From the NCBI RefSeq assembly GCF_031764535.1, contig NZ_CP134499.1:2170001-2234000 (forward strand): a DNA stretch of 64,000 nucleotides. The letters are read 5' to 3'. Made by a program: the position numbers and the translations under genes. The stretch is from Pseudomonas sp. SG20056. Lineage in GTDB: Bacteria > Pseudomonadota > Gammaproteobacteria > Pseudomonadales > Pseudomonadaceae. Position 1 is the stretch's first letter, and every line of letters starts with the position of its first letter. Shown here one piece after another: positions 15,866 to 24,301 of the stretch. Below the pieces are notes generated by a model. It did no database searches and was not told the DNA's origin. It saw only the letters and a list, made by a program, of their open reading frames with translations.

Positions 15866-17376
15866 CTCTCGCGTTAATCTCCCCGCAAGTCTTCTCCGCA
15901 GTTCGCGTTCCAGTAATTCAAAACGACGAATACATACGCCAAGTCCTTTCTAAGCAAACAGCTGCAGCTGGTGCAATTAGCACACCTGCCGGTGATGTGG
16001 CTTTTTATGGCGCTGAAAAGGTTTATTCATTTGCAACTGGTGATTCTGTAGCCCCAACTGTTCGCGAGGTTAAGCCCTGGCTCCCTGGTCAGACTGCAAC
16101 TACAGGTTCTTCTTCTTTTCCATACGGCCCAGGTGCTGCTTATCCAAATGATCCAGCTTATAGCCCTGCAAATGCCACTAAGCTCAATGTTAAGCCCCAA
16201 CTTGTAACGCCTAAATCAAACATCCTTGCAGGTTTGAAAAACGGCTTAAAGTCAAATCCTGGTCAATTAGCTCTTACCGCAACTGTTGCTGCTGCTGTTT
16301 CCGCTGTTGGCTGGGTAATGACCGATGGGGCAGTTGTCAAAAAGATAGCTGACGAAGAAAAACCACCTGTCAGTCAATTTCATTTCAAACTTAGCGCTTG
16401 TGGCAATACCAGTCGCCCTTTTACAAGTGGTTCAGAATTCGTTGGCTGCATGAATGCCACGTATCCGTCTCGCACCTATACTCTCGTAACAGACACTGGC
16501 TGGAACTCCTCGGGTACTAACTATTATTTCCAGTGGACAAACAATGGCGCTCTTCAGACTACAAACGCTGGTGCCGTTGGCACCTGCTCTGCGCCTTACT
16601 CAATCTCAAACGGCCGCTGCATCATCCCTGGTACTGCTCAGTACGGCCCTTTGAACGACGCCGACCTAGACACCCTTGACCCTTGGGTTTCCTCTCAGTC
16701 AGCTGAGTGGCTCGGCGGCTTAATAAGGGACGTTTGCAACGGTTCGCCTAACCCAGGCGGCTGCTATAGCCAGATGGTTGATCGCTCCAAGGGCATGATC
16801 AGTGGTCCTTCAGTTGTCCAGGGACCAAGCACGACAAAGACAACTACCTATACAAAGCCAGACGGCACCCCTGGTACAAAGACGCAAATAACCTCCACTA
16901 AGTTCGACATTACTTACGGCAAAGACCACTTCGTTGTTGATACCGAAAAGAAAACAACAACCACTGAGGACGGTCAAGTAACTGAGGAAGTAACAGAAAA
17001 CGACACGTCAGTTCCCGAGGATATTGCCGATAATCCCCAAGAAGAACCTGAGCCAGAGCCAGAATATACTTTTGACGACACACCCTTTCCCGAAGTTGAA
17101 CCATTTTACGAACAGAAGTACCCCGATGGCCTCCAGGGCGTTTGGGATCAAGCAAAGGCAGATATTGATAATTCAAATTTTCTCAGTTTCTTGCGCAGCT
17201 TCGTTCCTTCCTTCTCTGGTAGCTGCCCAAGCTTCGGTATGTCGTTTGCAATAGGTAGCATGGCTAACTTCGGAACCCATGACTTTCCCTCTCTTTGTTA
17301 TGTATTCGACTTTGTAAAAGTAATCCTGATGGTCAGTGCTGTTTTTCTTGCTCGCCAACTAACTTTCGGTGGTTGA
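15829..17376 (+). CDS. pIII/TspB-like adsorption minor coat protein, copy 1
   Basis: 515 residues. Signal peptide about residues 1-24 (YSAALLALALISPQVFSA before the cleavage point), a secreted ectodomain with paired cysteines, a Thr/Glu/Pro-rich linker (TTTTEDGQVTEEV to EEPEPEPEYTFDD) and a C-terminal membrane anchor (VKVILMVSAVFLARQL). This is the architecture of filamentous phage pIII and the TspB family. It would bind the host pilus or receptor and terminate assembly. Base composition is visibly more A/T-rich than in the neighbouring host genes, consistent with foreign origin. Confidence 0.8.
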   Translation: MGIYSRYSAALLALALISPQVFSAVRVPVIQNDEYIRQVLSKQTAAAGAISTPAGDVAFYGAEKVYSFATGDSVAPTVREVKPWLPGQTATTGSSSFPYGPGAAYPNDPAYSPANATKLNVKPQLVTPKSNILAGLKNGLKSNPGQLALTATVAAAVSAVGWVMTDGAVVKKIADEEKPPVSQFHFKLSACGNTSRPFTSGSEFVGCMNATYPSRTYTLVTDTGWNSSGTNYYFQWTNNGALQTTNAGAVGTCSAPYSISNGRCIIPGTAQYGPLNDADLDTLDPWVSSQSAEWLGGLIRDVCNGSPNPGGCYSQMVDRSKGMISGPSVVQGPSTTKTTTYTKPDGTPGTKTQITSTKFDITYGKDHFVVDTEKKTTTTEDGQVTEEVTENDTSVPEDIADNPQEEPEPEPEYTFDDTPFPEVEPFYEQKYPDGLQGVWDQAKADIDNSNFLSFLRSFVPSFSGSCPSFGMSFAIGSMANFGTHDFPSLCYVFDFVKVILMVSAVFLARQLTFGG

Positions 17377-17377
17377 T

Positions 17378-17716
17378 ATGTCCGGTATATTCAATTTCTT
17401 TACCGCGATACTCAAAAAGATTTCAGACTTCGCCGCCTGGATAATCTCCATCTTCAAGCAGATATTCCTAGACCTTTGGAATATCTGTACGGACGTATTT
17501 TGTTGGCTGTTTGAGGGTTTTCTATCTATTGCAGTCGGTGCCCTGGACGCTATCGATACGCCGTTTGATCCCCAGACCTACTACGCAATGATTCCCGCAG
17601 AAACCGCATCATTAATGGGTTACATCGGTGTAACTCAGGCTCTGACAATTGTTGTCGCCGCCTTGGTAATCCGTTTCTTACTTCAAACTATTCCGTTCGT
17701 TCGCTGGGGTTCCTAA
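17378..17716 (+). CDS. DUF2523/pVI-like minor coat protein, copy 1
   Basis: 112 residues from ATG 17378, one base after the adsorption gene's stop (a GTG nine bases earlier is possible). Strongly hydrophobic with three likely membrane helices (IISIFKQIFLDLWNI, VFCWLFEGFLSIAVGALDAI, VTQALTIVVAALVIRFLL). The position between the adsorption protein and Zot and the length match the DUF2523 family, the pVI analogue of many inoviruses. The stop (TAA) is followed directly by the Zot start. Confidence 0.75.
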   Translation: MSGIFNFFTAILKKISDFAAWIISIFKQIFLDLWNICTDVFCWLFEGFLSIAVGALDAIDTPFDPQTYYAMIPAETASLMGYIGVTQALTIVVAALVIRFLLQTIPFVRWGS

Positions 17717-18907
17717 ATGCAGCACTTGATTATCGGTAAATCAGGTTCAGGCAAGGGCTATGAAGTTTGCGCTTATCACATTCTCGTGGCGCTCACCCAG
17801 GGCCGTAAAGTCATCACCAACATGCCACTGGTCATCGAAAAATGGGCCGCCATCGATCCTTCTTTCCCTGCTCTCATTGAGATGCGCAAGCGTGCTATGC
17901 CTATCCGCGGCACCTGGGAACCGACAAGGGAGCAGGGCGCTTATCACCTTTTCGAAGACCCTTCTGACATCATCATCCCAGACGTTATGGCTCGACCCTT
18001 TGCCAACGTCTGGGACTACTACGACACGTGGCGCCACCCTGAAACAAAGACCGGCGCTTTGTTCGTTATCGACGAAGCCCAGAACGTAATCCCTCGAGGC
18101 AAAACTTCCCAGGATGTTGAGGAGTGGTCAGCGCTCCATCGTCACTTCGTCAATGACGTGCTGTTCATCACCCAGAGCTACGGCAAGCTTTCCCAGGCCA
18201 TCCGCGACAATATTCAAATGGTCTACCGCCTCACTAAAAAGGTCGCCTGGGGTCAGCCAAATAAGTACATCAGAAAGGTTCAAGACGGCATCAGGGGCGA
18301 GGTTCTCAACGTCACCGAGCGTACCTACAACCCTGCCTATTTCGGACTCTGGGTAAGTCAGACGCAAGGTGGCAGCGGCGAGGAATACGGTGCAAACGAC
18401 ATTGTTCCTCTCTACAAGCACTGGTCTTTCAAAGGTGCCGCTATCTGTTTCATAGTTGTCCTCATCGGTACCTCACTGATGCTCAACCGCGACAAGCAAA
18501 CCCAGCCACCACCAAAGGTCCAAGCCGTTCACGTCGAACAATCAGCGCAGCCAGCACACGTAGCACCTGATCAACCTCCAACGGTCGAAGCGCAACCACG
18601 CGGCCCAGATCAAAAGGTTCACCCTTATCAGGGCAACAGCATGCACCTCGCCGCCATGGCTCGCGGTAAGCGTTTTCGCGATGGCGTCGAGCAAAATTAC
18701 CTCAACGGATTTATCACCATCGCGCAGAACGGCCAGCCTGTTTCCCGGGTCAGTTTTGATGATCTTCGCGAGGCCGGTTACCAGATCGAAGCTCAGTCGA
18801 ACCGCATCGTTTCTGTCACCTACAAGGGCTATGACGTTGGCTATGTCGTCGATGATCTGCCTCAGGTTGGTTTGCGCGGCAAGGTCGCAACCGCCGCAAC
18901 TCCGTAA
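17717..18907 (+). CDS. Zot-domain phage assembly ATPase (pI-like), copy 1
   Basis: 396 residues. N-terminal Zot/pI P-loop ATPase: Walker A GKSGSGKG at residues 7-14, and Walker B FVIDEAQ with Asp119/Glu120. A transmembrane helix at about residues 240-257 (AAICFIVVLIGTSLML) is followed by a Pro/Gln-rich periplasmic linker and a C-terminal domain. pI proteins span the inner membrane, drive virion extrusion and dock to a secretin. No phage secretin gene follows, so a host secretin must serve, as with CTXphi and EpsD. Confidence 0.88.
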   Translation: MQHLIIGKSGSGKGYEVCAYHILVALTQGRKVITNMPLVIEKWAAIDPSFPALIEMRKRAMPIRGTWEPTREQGAYHLFEDPSDIIIPDVMARPFANVWDYYDTWRHPETKTGALFVIDEAQNVIPRGKTSQDVEEWSALHRHFVNDVLFITQSYGKLSQAIRDNIQMVYRLTKKVAWGQPNKYIRKVQDGIRGEVLNVTERTYNPAYFGLWVSQTQGGSGEEYGANDIVPLYKHWSFKGAAICFIVVLIGTSLMLNRDKQTQPPPKVQAVHVEQSAQPAHVAPDQPPTVEAQPRGPDQKVHPYQGNSMHLAAMARGKRFRDGVEQNYLNGFITIAQNGQPVSRVSFDDLREAGYQIEAQSNRIVSVTYKGYDVGYVVDDLPQVGLRGKVATAATP

Positions 18908-18940
18908 CCCCCTGGTTTCTCTCGCATCACTGGTGGCAGA

Positions 18941-18996
18941 CTGTTCAGAAAGCGGGAGGGCTCCCGCTTGCGGGAGGGACCCGCATTTCTGAACAG
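18941..18996 (+). other. Cloverleaf-like inverted repeat after zot, copy 1
   Basis: Outer stem CTGTTCAGAAA (18941-18951) pairs perfectly with TTTCTGAACAG (18986-18996). It encloses two adjoining perfect hairpins, AGCGGGAG-GG-CTCCCGCT (18951-18968) and TGCGGG-N5-CCCGCA (18969-18985). The three stems abut almost without free bases. It also lies next to the AGGAGG of the following gene. In ssDNA this should be very stable. Possible roles are packaging signal, minus-strand origin or transcription terminator/attenuator. Confidence 0.65.
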
Positions 18997-19008
18997 GAGG
19001 CCAAACCA

Positions 19009-19206
19009 TTGGGCATGTACGACCGAGACTGGTACCGCGAGGAACGCCGTCAAGCGCGACAGGCAGCACGCGAATCAGCCCAGCAGCAACCGACTCAACC
19101 TACTCAAACCATTCAGCAAGGCCCGCCAGATGTTTTTAGCGTTAAGTCGATTTTCATCCTCAGCATTTTTCTAATCGTTGGCTTGATCGTCTACGGCTTC
19201 CAATAA
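19009..19206 (+). CDS. 65-residue C-terminally anchored membrane protein, copy 1
   Basis: A TTG start is preferred: AGGAGG lies 8 bases before TTG 19009 and 14 before the ATG two codons later. It has a highly charged N-terminus (YDRDWYREERRQARQAARES), a Gln/Pro/Thr linker and one C-terminal membrane helix (SIFILSIFLIVGLIVYGF). No family recognised. It is the last gene of the prophage, expressed after zot. It might partner Zot or protect the host envelope, but this is speculation. Confidence 0.6.
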   Translation: MGMYDRDWYREERRQARQAARESAQQQPTQPTQTIQQGPPDVFSVKSIFILSIFLIVGLIVYGFQ

Positions 19207-19301
19207 GCGCATTACAGTGCTTTTTCTCAAAAGCCACTGCCTGATACCAGATCGCACAGATCGCAAAGCACAGCGCAGTTCTGCTGCCTTCCTGACTAGA
19301 G

Positions 19302-19333
19302 GCTTCGCATAATAGACAGGCGTTACGTTCAAG
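19302..19333 (+). other. attP1-like site at the copy 1/copy 2 junction
   Basis: XerC arm TTCGCATAA (19304-19312), 10-base spacer (19313-19322), XerD-like TTACGTTCAAG (19323-19333). As this junction joins one phage unit to the next, it shows the sequence of the circular phage attP. With 19367-19392 it forms a hairpin of about 90 bases. Confidence 0.82.
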
Positions 19334-19366
19334 CGGCTCTGGATACTGGCAACGCCTCCAGGGCCG

Positions 19367-19392
19367 ATTTAATGTAACGGCCATTATGCGAA
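19367..19392 (-). other. attP2-like inverted dif site, prophage copy 2
   Basis: The - strand reads XerC arm TTCGCATAA, centre TGGCCG, XerD-like arm TTACATTAAAT. The stretch between attP1 and attP2 contributes a further stem, CGGCTCTGGA with TCCAGGGCCG, around a 13-base loop. Confidence 0.82.
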
Positions 19393-19616
19393 CGCCCCTC
19401 GATATCCCGCCTCATCTGATCAAACAAGCACAGCTCTACGCACCGTCCAGGGATGCCCTGGATGCGGTGTGCCATGTGCTGTCTGATTACCCGCGACTTG
19501 TTGCTGATCTTCGGCAGATGCGCTCTAAGCTCGCCCAGCTCGATGCTGAATCCTCGAGCCTCGATGCTCTCGTTTCTGACCTTCAGGTACTTGCCCGGAA
19601 GATCCTCGACCTCTGA
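19386..19616 (+). CDS. Att-proximal small phage protein, copy 2
   Basis: Identical to the 76-residue protein of copy 1: helical, unknown family, start codon inside the inverted dif-like site. Here the upstream DNA is the end of copy 1, so any promoter at the phage right end drives it, as it would in the circular phage. Confidence 0.6.
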   Translation: MRTPLDIPPHLIKQAQLYAPSRDALDAVCHVLSDYPRLVADLRQMRSKLAQLDAESSSLDALVSDLQVLARKILDL

Positions 19617-19923
19617 CCACCCCCTTCATTGATCAACCCGCTTTTCCGCATCGGCAGAAGCACGTCAGGTTCATTCGGTGGTGGGTCCCGGAGGTAAATC
19701 CCCTCAGGTACACACGCGACAGCAAATCGGCTCTTAGCGTGCCTCAGTGTTCGTCGTCATAGTCATTTGGGGTAGCGCTCTGCGCGAGGGGGAACCCCTG
19801 GCAAGCCGGCACGAATGTGCAGAGCGTTGCCGCAGTTGATTCCCTGGACGCGCAGCGGTCAGGGTCCACCATCTCTAATGGTGGACTCTTGTCTCATGGT
19901 GAGAATAATTGTTCGTTTTTTGA
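19617..19923 (+). other. Phage intergenic region, candidate origin/packaging signal, copy 2
   Basis: Same sequence as in copy 1, with stem-loops at 19776-19826 and 19864-19886. Two origins in direct repeat mean that nicking at the first and termination at the second would release one complete phage genome from the chromosome. Confidence 0.5.
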
Positions 19924-20130
19924 TCAATCAACACGGTGCGTTATCGCACCTGAAGCGCTCACTTCGAGCGACGAAATCACCTTCTCTAGAAAGGCGTGCA
20001 CAAGCTCGGAATCCTTCATTGGCTGCATGCCGCGTTTAACCAATTCTTTATTGATTTCAACGGCTTTCCTCCGCAGAGCTTCTTGCTCTGCGTTCGTCAA
20101 GCGGATGTTAGTCGGCATGTCTGCTCTCAT
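19924..20130 (-). CDS. Repressor-like small protein, copy 2
   Basis: Identical to the 68-residue ribbon-helix-helix-like protein of copy 1, divergent from the replication initiator. Two gene copies would double the repressor dose if it confers immunity. Confidence 0.6.
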   Translation of the reverse strand: MRADMPTNIRLTNAEQEALRRKAVEINKELVKRGMQPMKDSELVHAFLEKVISSLEVSASGAITHRVD

Positions 20131-20150
20131 TCGGTTTTCCTCAATATGCA

Positions 20151-20225
20151 TGTGTGCATGTTATTAGTGTTGACGTGTGCAGGTTCACGAGTCTACATTT
20201 CGCGCAAATGTTATTTGTGTGCATG
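20151..20225. promoter_or_regulatory. Divergent promoter and operators, copy 2
   Basis: Same repeat set as copy 1: TGTGTGCATG at 20151 and 20216, CGTGTGCAGG at 20174, around TTGACG (20170) and TACATT (20194). Confidence 0.5.
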
Positions 20226-20231
20226 CATCCA

Positions 20232-21620
20232 ATGCTTGATCGAATCCACATGTTTATCCCGTTTCTCGACGATGCCATCGACACGATTGGCACCATCGAG
20301 CACCCGTTCAAGGTGGTTGACCTTGAGTCCCTCGGCATCGCAATGCGCGCCGCTGGTGGTGTTACTCGGCGTGATGACGGTGGCTTTGATTGCGAAGACC
20401 TTTCTCATGCATGGGAGTCGCTGCCATCTAGCTATACGCCTCTGGCTTTTAAGGTTTTCCACCAGAGTTTAGGTAAGCGCTTGATGCCTGGCGTTGAACT
20501 GAAAGCCAGTCCTGCAAAGTTGCTCCAGGGTCACAACGTATTCGGCCCGACCTCGATCCGCAGCGGGGCAGAGGTGATGCTTAAGTGGCTTGCTGGCTCG
20601 TATCCGCTGCTCTGGGCACGTTTGGATTTCAAAGCGATTGAGGTTTACGCCCTCGACTGCACTTATTCGGCCCGCATGCCCAACGAACAGACCGCTCGCC
20701 AAGTTATCGACTTCATGCGTGGCGTCAGTAACGGTCAGACCCGCAACCGCGGCGACAGTTACGAAACAACCGCTTACTGGGGATCGAAAGAAGGCCGTAT
20801 CAAGAAGATCAAGGCCTACTTGAAAGGGCCTGAATTTGCCAACGAACTGGACCGCATCAGGAAGGCCGCTCGCGGTGGTTCTGGTGACCCTGAGCGTCGC
20901 CATGATCTGGATAACGCACATGTTCGCGAGTTCAAGATTCATCGCCGCAACTCCCGCGCGCCAATGTCGATTCTTTCCGCTGCCCGCACCTTGCGGGTAA
21001 TGGAAGACCCCCGGTTACAGGAATTCGCGAAGCTGCTCCTTCGCATGGAAGCAACCGTTATGCATCGGTGGCTTGAGCGTCGGGAATTACCTACGCACTT
21101 GTGGCCGCTGTGTGACCACCAAGAAGCGCTTGCAAGTGAGGATCGCTGTTTTATCCAGGAGTGTTTTAGCGCTGTTACTGCTGAGCTGTTCGCGGCCTTT
21201 GAAGGTATGACTATGAAACGAATTGACGACGATAAGGTGCTGGCCGCACTGATTGAGAAGTACACCAAAGAAGGGAAGGGCAGATGGACCCCGGCCAAAG
21301 CCGATAAGGCTACAGGCTCCATCATTCCCCGACTTTTCATCCCTGGTAAAACCAGCGACTCCCACGCCCGCAACCTCTTTCGCACTTATCGCAGCATCAA
21401 GGATTACGGGTGGGAAGAGACCATGAACTCCATGTCTCGGGCGACGTTCTATCGCCACATTGCTGACATTGAAGCCTGCGGTCTTTCCAAGGCGATGCTC
21501 CAAAACCTCGCCCAGCACGACAACGTTCGCAATGTTGTTCCGGTTCTCCAACTGATCCACATCGACTTCGCCAGCCAGCGCCCTGACTGGTACGTCGAAC
21601 CGTGCGTGGAGGCTGCATGA
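20232..21620 (+). CDS. Rolling-circle replication initiator (phage II/X family), copy 2
   Basis: Identical 462-residue protein to that at 13308. Same start reasoning, and the same possible internal X-like start (at 21213). Intact, so both copies could support replication. Confidence 0.8.
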   Translation: MLDRIHMFIPFLDDAIDTIGTIEHPFKVVDLESLGIAMRAAGGVTRRDDGGFDCEDLSHAWESLPSSYTPLAFKVFHQSLGKRLMPGVELKASPAKLLQGHNVFGPTSIRSGAEVMLKWLAGSYPLLWARLDFKAIEVYALDCTYSARMPNEQTARQVIDFMRGVSNGQTRNRGDSYETTAYWGSKEGRIKKIKAYLKGPEFANELDRIRKAARGGSGDPERRHDLDNAHVREFKIHRRNSRAPMSILSAARTLRVMEDPRLQEFAKLLLRMEATVMHRWLERRELPTHLWPLCDHQEALASEDRCFIQECFSAVTAELFAAFEGMTMKRIDDDKVLAALIEKYTKEGKGRWTPAKADKATGSIIPRLFIPGKTSDSHARNLFRTYRSIKDYGWEETMNSMSRATFYRHIADIEACGLSKAMLQNLAQHDNVRNVVPVLQLIHIDFASQRPDWYVEPCVEAA

Positions 21621-21709
21621 CACCGCCTGAGGATGATTTTTTAGTACTCCTAATTTTCGTTCCAATCGGTCTTCTGACTATCTGCGCCTATGTGGTTCTT
21701 CTCCTTTAA
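21617..21709 (+). CDS. 30-residue single-pass membrane protein, copy 2
   Basis: Same tiny gene as at 14693, overlapping the replication gene's stop by ATGA: acidic N-terminus and a hydrophobic helix of about 20 residues. Confidence 0.45.
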   Translation: MTPPEDDFLVLLIFVPIGLLTICAYVVLLL

Positions 21710-21755
21710 CAACCGGGCCAGCCGGCCCTAATTTTGCTCCTGTGAGGTAAACATT

Positions 21756-22100
21756 ATGTCTCTAGTTCTGCTCGGCTTGTGCCACGGCTACACCACCAAC
21801 GTTAAGACCTTCGGTGAAAACAGCTTCACCGATCACCTGATCCTTGTTGAGGTTGAACAAACCAGTCAGTACGGCACCGCTGAGGTGAAAACCATCCCGG
21901 TCAAAATCTCCAAACGCCTGATGGATCAGGGCATCCAGCACGTCTGGAATCAGTACAAGGGCAAGCCGGTATCGGTTCCCGTATTCGTCGCCCCGTGGGC
22001 CTCCAAGGCCGGTAACGCTGGTTTTGATTTCCAGCTCGCCGGTGACGGCAAGCCCGTCAATGTGCAGCTCATTCCGGCCGCTGTAAAAGCCGCCAGCTAA
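21756..22100 (+). CDS. Probable single-stranded DNA-binding protein (gpV-like), copy 2
   Basis: Identical to the 114-residue beta-rich protein at 14832, with the same GTGAGGT ribosome site and the same place between replication and coat genes. Confidence 0.6.
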   Translation: MSLVLLGLCHGYTTNVKTFGENSFTDHLILVEVEQTSQYGTAEVKTIPVKISKRLMDQGIQHVWNQYKGKPVSVPVFVAPWASKAGNAGFDFQLAGDGKPVNVQLIPAAVKAAS

Positions 22101-22115
22101 GGGGAGGGCGCTGCC

Positions 22116-22352
22116 ATGGTTACCGCCGAATTTCATCAAGAACGCCAGCGCCTGCTGTGCCTCATGAAGTCCGCCCCCGATCACTACGAGTTGGCATTTT
22201 CCAGCTCTGAACACTCTGGCTATCTGCGTGGCCTACGTGACTCCGGAGCCATCGGCGGCGCTGCCTACGAATTTCATCAAGCCGAAGCTGAGAAAGTTGC
22301 AAGCGTTGCTTTTGAACGTCTTGCCGCTGAACTCGATGCCGAGGCCGCATAA
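22116..22352 (+). CDS. Hypothetical 78-residue phage protein, copy 2
   Basis: Identical to the soluble helical protein at 15192. Unknown family. Its stop is joined to the next GTG start. Confidence 0.55.
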   Translation: MVTAEFHQERQRLLCLMKSAPDHYELAFSSSEHSGYLRGLRDSGAIGGAAYEFHQAEAEKVASVAFERLAAELDAEAA

Positions 22353-22487
22353 GTGCCTGAGTCACTAACCACATTAACGGTGGAAGGAATTATCTCCGTG
22401 TACACCGCAGCTTTCTTGCTCACTGTCACCTGTTGGTTCATGGGCATGAATATCGGCGTCGCTATTGGCGTCATTCGTAAACTTTGA
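22353..22487 (+). CDS. 44-residue membrane protein, probable minor coat protein, copy 2
   Basis: Same as the gene at 15429: GTG start abutting the preceding stop, one long hydrophobic helix, basic C-terminus. Confidence 0.6.
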   Translation: MPESLTTLTVEGIISVYTAAFLLTVTCWFMGMNIGVAIGVIRKL

Positions 22488-22498
22488 GGAGCTTCAAA

Positions 22499-22633
22499 AT
22501 GGATCCGATTCTTGCTGCTGTTGACCTTACTGCTGTTGCTGCCTGGGTCAGTCTCGCCGGTGTAACCATCATCGGCATCACCATGGCGTTCAAGGGCATT
22601 GACCTTGGCAAACGCGGCGTTAAAAAGGCCTAA
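22499..22633 (+). CDS. Major coat protein candidate (gpVIII-like, 44 residues), copy 2
   Basis: Same as the gene at 15575: leaderless, acidic N-terminus, central hydrophobic helix, Lys/Arg-rich C-terminus, GAGGAG ribosome site. Confidence 0.75.
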   Translation: MDPILAAVDLTAVAAWVSLAGVTIIGITMAFKGIDLGKRGVKKA

Positions 22634-22789
22634 GTGCCTGGGGGAGGGGGCAGCAATGCTCCCTCTAATTCAATGGAACAATTAGCAATTACCCCAGCTG
22701 ATATAGCGATGCTTGCTTATTCGCTGATCTTCATGGGGGGAGTAATAGGCGGATGGGCATTTATTCTCGGTATTCAGCAGCGCTTCTAG
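22634..22789 (+). CDS. 51-residue membrane protein, probable minor coat protein, copy 2
   Basis: Same as the gene at 15710: GTG start abutting the coat stop (alternative ATG 22673), overlapping the adsorption gene start at 22753. Confidence 0.5.
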   Translation: MPGGGGSNAPSNSMEQLAITPADIAMLAYSLIFMGGVIGGWAFILGIQQRF

Positions 22790-24300
22790 CTCTCGCGTTA
22801 ATCTCCCCGCAAGTCTTCTCCGCAGTTCGCGTTCCAGTAATTCAAAACGACGAATACATACGCCAAGTCCTTTCTAAGCAAACAGCTGCAGCTGGTGCAA
22901 TTAGCACACCTGCCGGTGATGTGGCTTTTTATGGCGCTGAAAAGGTTTATTCATTTGCAACTGGTGATTCTGTAGCCCCAACTGTTCGCGAGGTTAAGCC
23001 CTGGCTCCCTGGTCAGACTGCAACTACAGGTTCTTCTTCTTTTCCATACGGCCCAGGTGCTGCTTATCCAAATGATCCAGCTTATAGCCCTGCAAATGCC
23101 ACTAAGCTCAATGTTAAGCCCCAACTTGTAACGCCTAAATCAAACATCCTTGCAGGTTTGAAAAACGGCTTAAAGTCAAATCCTGGTCAATTAGCTCTTA
23201 CCGCAACTGTTGCTGCTGCTGTTTCCGCTGTTGGCTGGGTAATGACCGATGGGGCAGTTGTCAAAAAGATAGCTGACGAAGAAAAACCACCTGTCAGTCA
23301 ATTTCATTTCAAACTTAGCGCTTGTGGCAATACCAGTCGCCCTTTTACAAGTGGTTCAGAATTCGTTGGCTGCATGAATGCCACGTATCCGTCTCGCACC
23401 TATACTCTCGTAACAGACACTGGCTGGAACTCCTCGGGTACTAACTATTATTTCCAGTGGACAAACAATGGCGCTCTTCAGACTACAAACGCTGGTGCCG
23501 TTGGCACCTGCTCTGCGCCTTACTCAATCTCAAACGGCCGCTGCATCATCCCTGGTACTGCTCAGTACGGCCCTTTGAACGACGCCGACCTAGACACCCT
23601 TGACCCTTGGGTTTCCTCTCAGTCAGCTGAGTGGCTCGGCGGCTTAATAAGGGACGTTTGCAACGGTTCGCCTAACCCAGGCGGCTGCTATAGCCAGATG
23701 GTTGATCGCTCCAAGGGCATGATCAGTGGTCCTTCAGTTGTCCAGGGACCAAGCACGACAAAGACAACTACCTATACAAAGCCAGACGGCACCCCTGGTA
23801 CAAAGACGCAAATAACCTCCACTAAGTTCGACATTACTTACGGCAAAGACCACTTCGTTGTTGATACCGAAAAGAAAACAACAACCACTGAGGACGGTCA
23901 AGTAACTGAGGAAGTAACAGAAAACGACACGTCAGTTCCCGAGGATATTGCCGATAATCCCCAAGAAGAACCTGAGCCAGAGCCAGAATATACTTTTGAC
24001 GACACACCCTTTCCCGAAGTTGAACCATTTTACGAACAGAAGTACCCCGATGGCCTCCAGGGCGTTTGGGATCAAGCAAAGGCAGATATTGATAATTCAA
24101 ATTTTCTCAGTTTCTTGCGCAGCTTCGTTCCTTCCTTCTCTGGTAGCTGCCCAAGCTTCGGTATGTCGTTTGCAATAGGTAGCATGGCTAACTTCGGAAC
24201 CCATGACTTTCCCTCTCTTTGTTATGTATTCGACTTTGTAAAAGTAATCCTGATGGTCAGTGCTGTTTTTCTTGCTCGCCAACTAACTTTCGGTGGTTGA
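22753..24300 (+). CDS. pIII/TspB-like adsorption minor coat protein, copy 2
   Basis: Identical 515-residue protein to that at 15829: signal peptide, cysteine-containing ectodomain, acidic Thr/Glu/Pro linker and C-terminal anchor. Confidence 0.8.
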   Translation: MGIYSRYSAALLALALISPQVFSAVRVPVIQNDEYIRQVLSKQTAAAGAISTPAGDVAFYGAEKVYSFATGDSVAPTVREVKPWLPGQTATTGSSSFPYGPGAAYPNDPAYSPANATKLNVKPQLVTPKSNILAGLKNGLKSNPGQLALTATVAAAVSAVGWVMTDGAVVKKIADEEKPPVSQFHFKLSACGNTSRPFTSGSEFVGCMNATYPSRTYTLVTDTGWNSSGTNYYFQWTNNGALQTTNAGAVGTCSAPYSISNGRCIIPGTAQYGPLNDADLDTLDPWVSSQSAEWLGGLIRDVCNGSPNPGGCYSQMVDRSKGMISGPSVVQGPSTTKTTTYTKPDGTPGTKTQITSTKFDITYGKDHFVVDTEKKTTTTEDGQVTEEVTENDTSVPEDIADNPQEEPEPEPEYTFDDTPFPEVEPFYEQKYPDGLQGVWDQAKADIDNSNFLSFLRSFVPSFSGSCPSFGMSFAIGSMANFGTHDFPSLCYVFDFVKVILMVSAVFLARQLTFGG

Positions 24301-24301
24301 T

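Larger units (their letters stand above)
12380..19303 (+). mobile_element. Filamentous (inovirus) prophage, copy 1
   Basis: A 6924-bp unit with the gene order of a filamentous phage: repressor-like gene (-), replication initiator, ssDNA-binding protein, small coat proteins, adsorption protein, DUF2523, Zot. No integrase gene is present. It begins with paired inverted dif-like sites and ends with a XerC arm, so integration by host XerC/XerD at dif is expected. Copy 2 follows with no DNA between, at an offset of exactly 6924. The two copies match in every region I compared except two bases near the right end (19277 and 19283). Confidence 0.93.
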
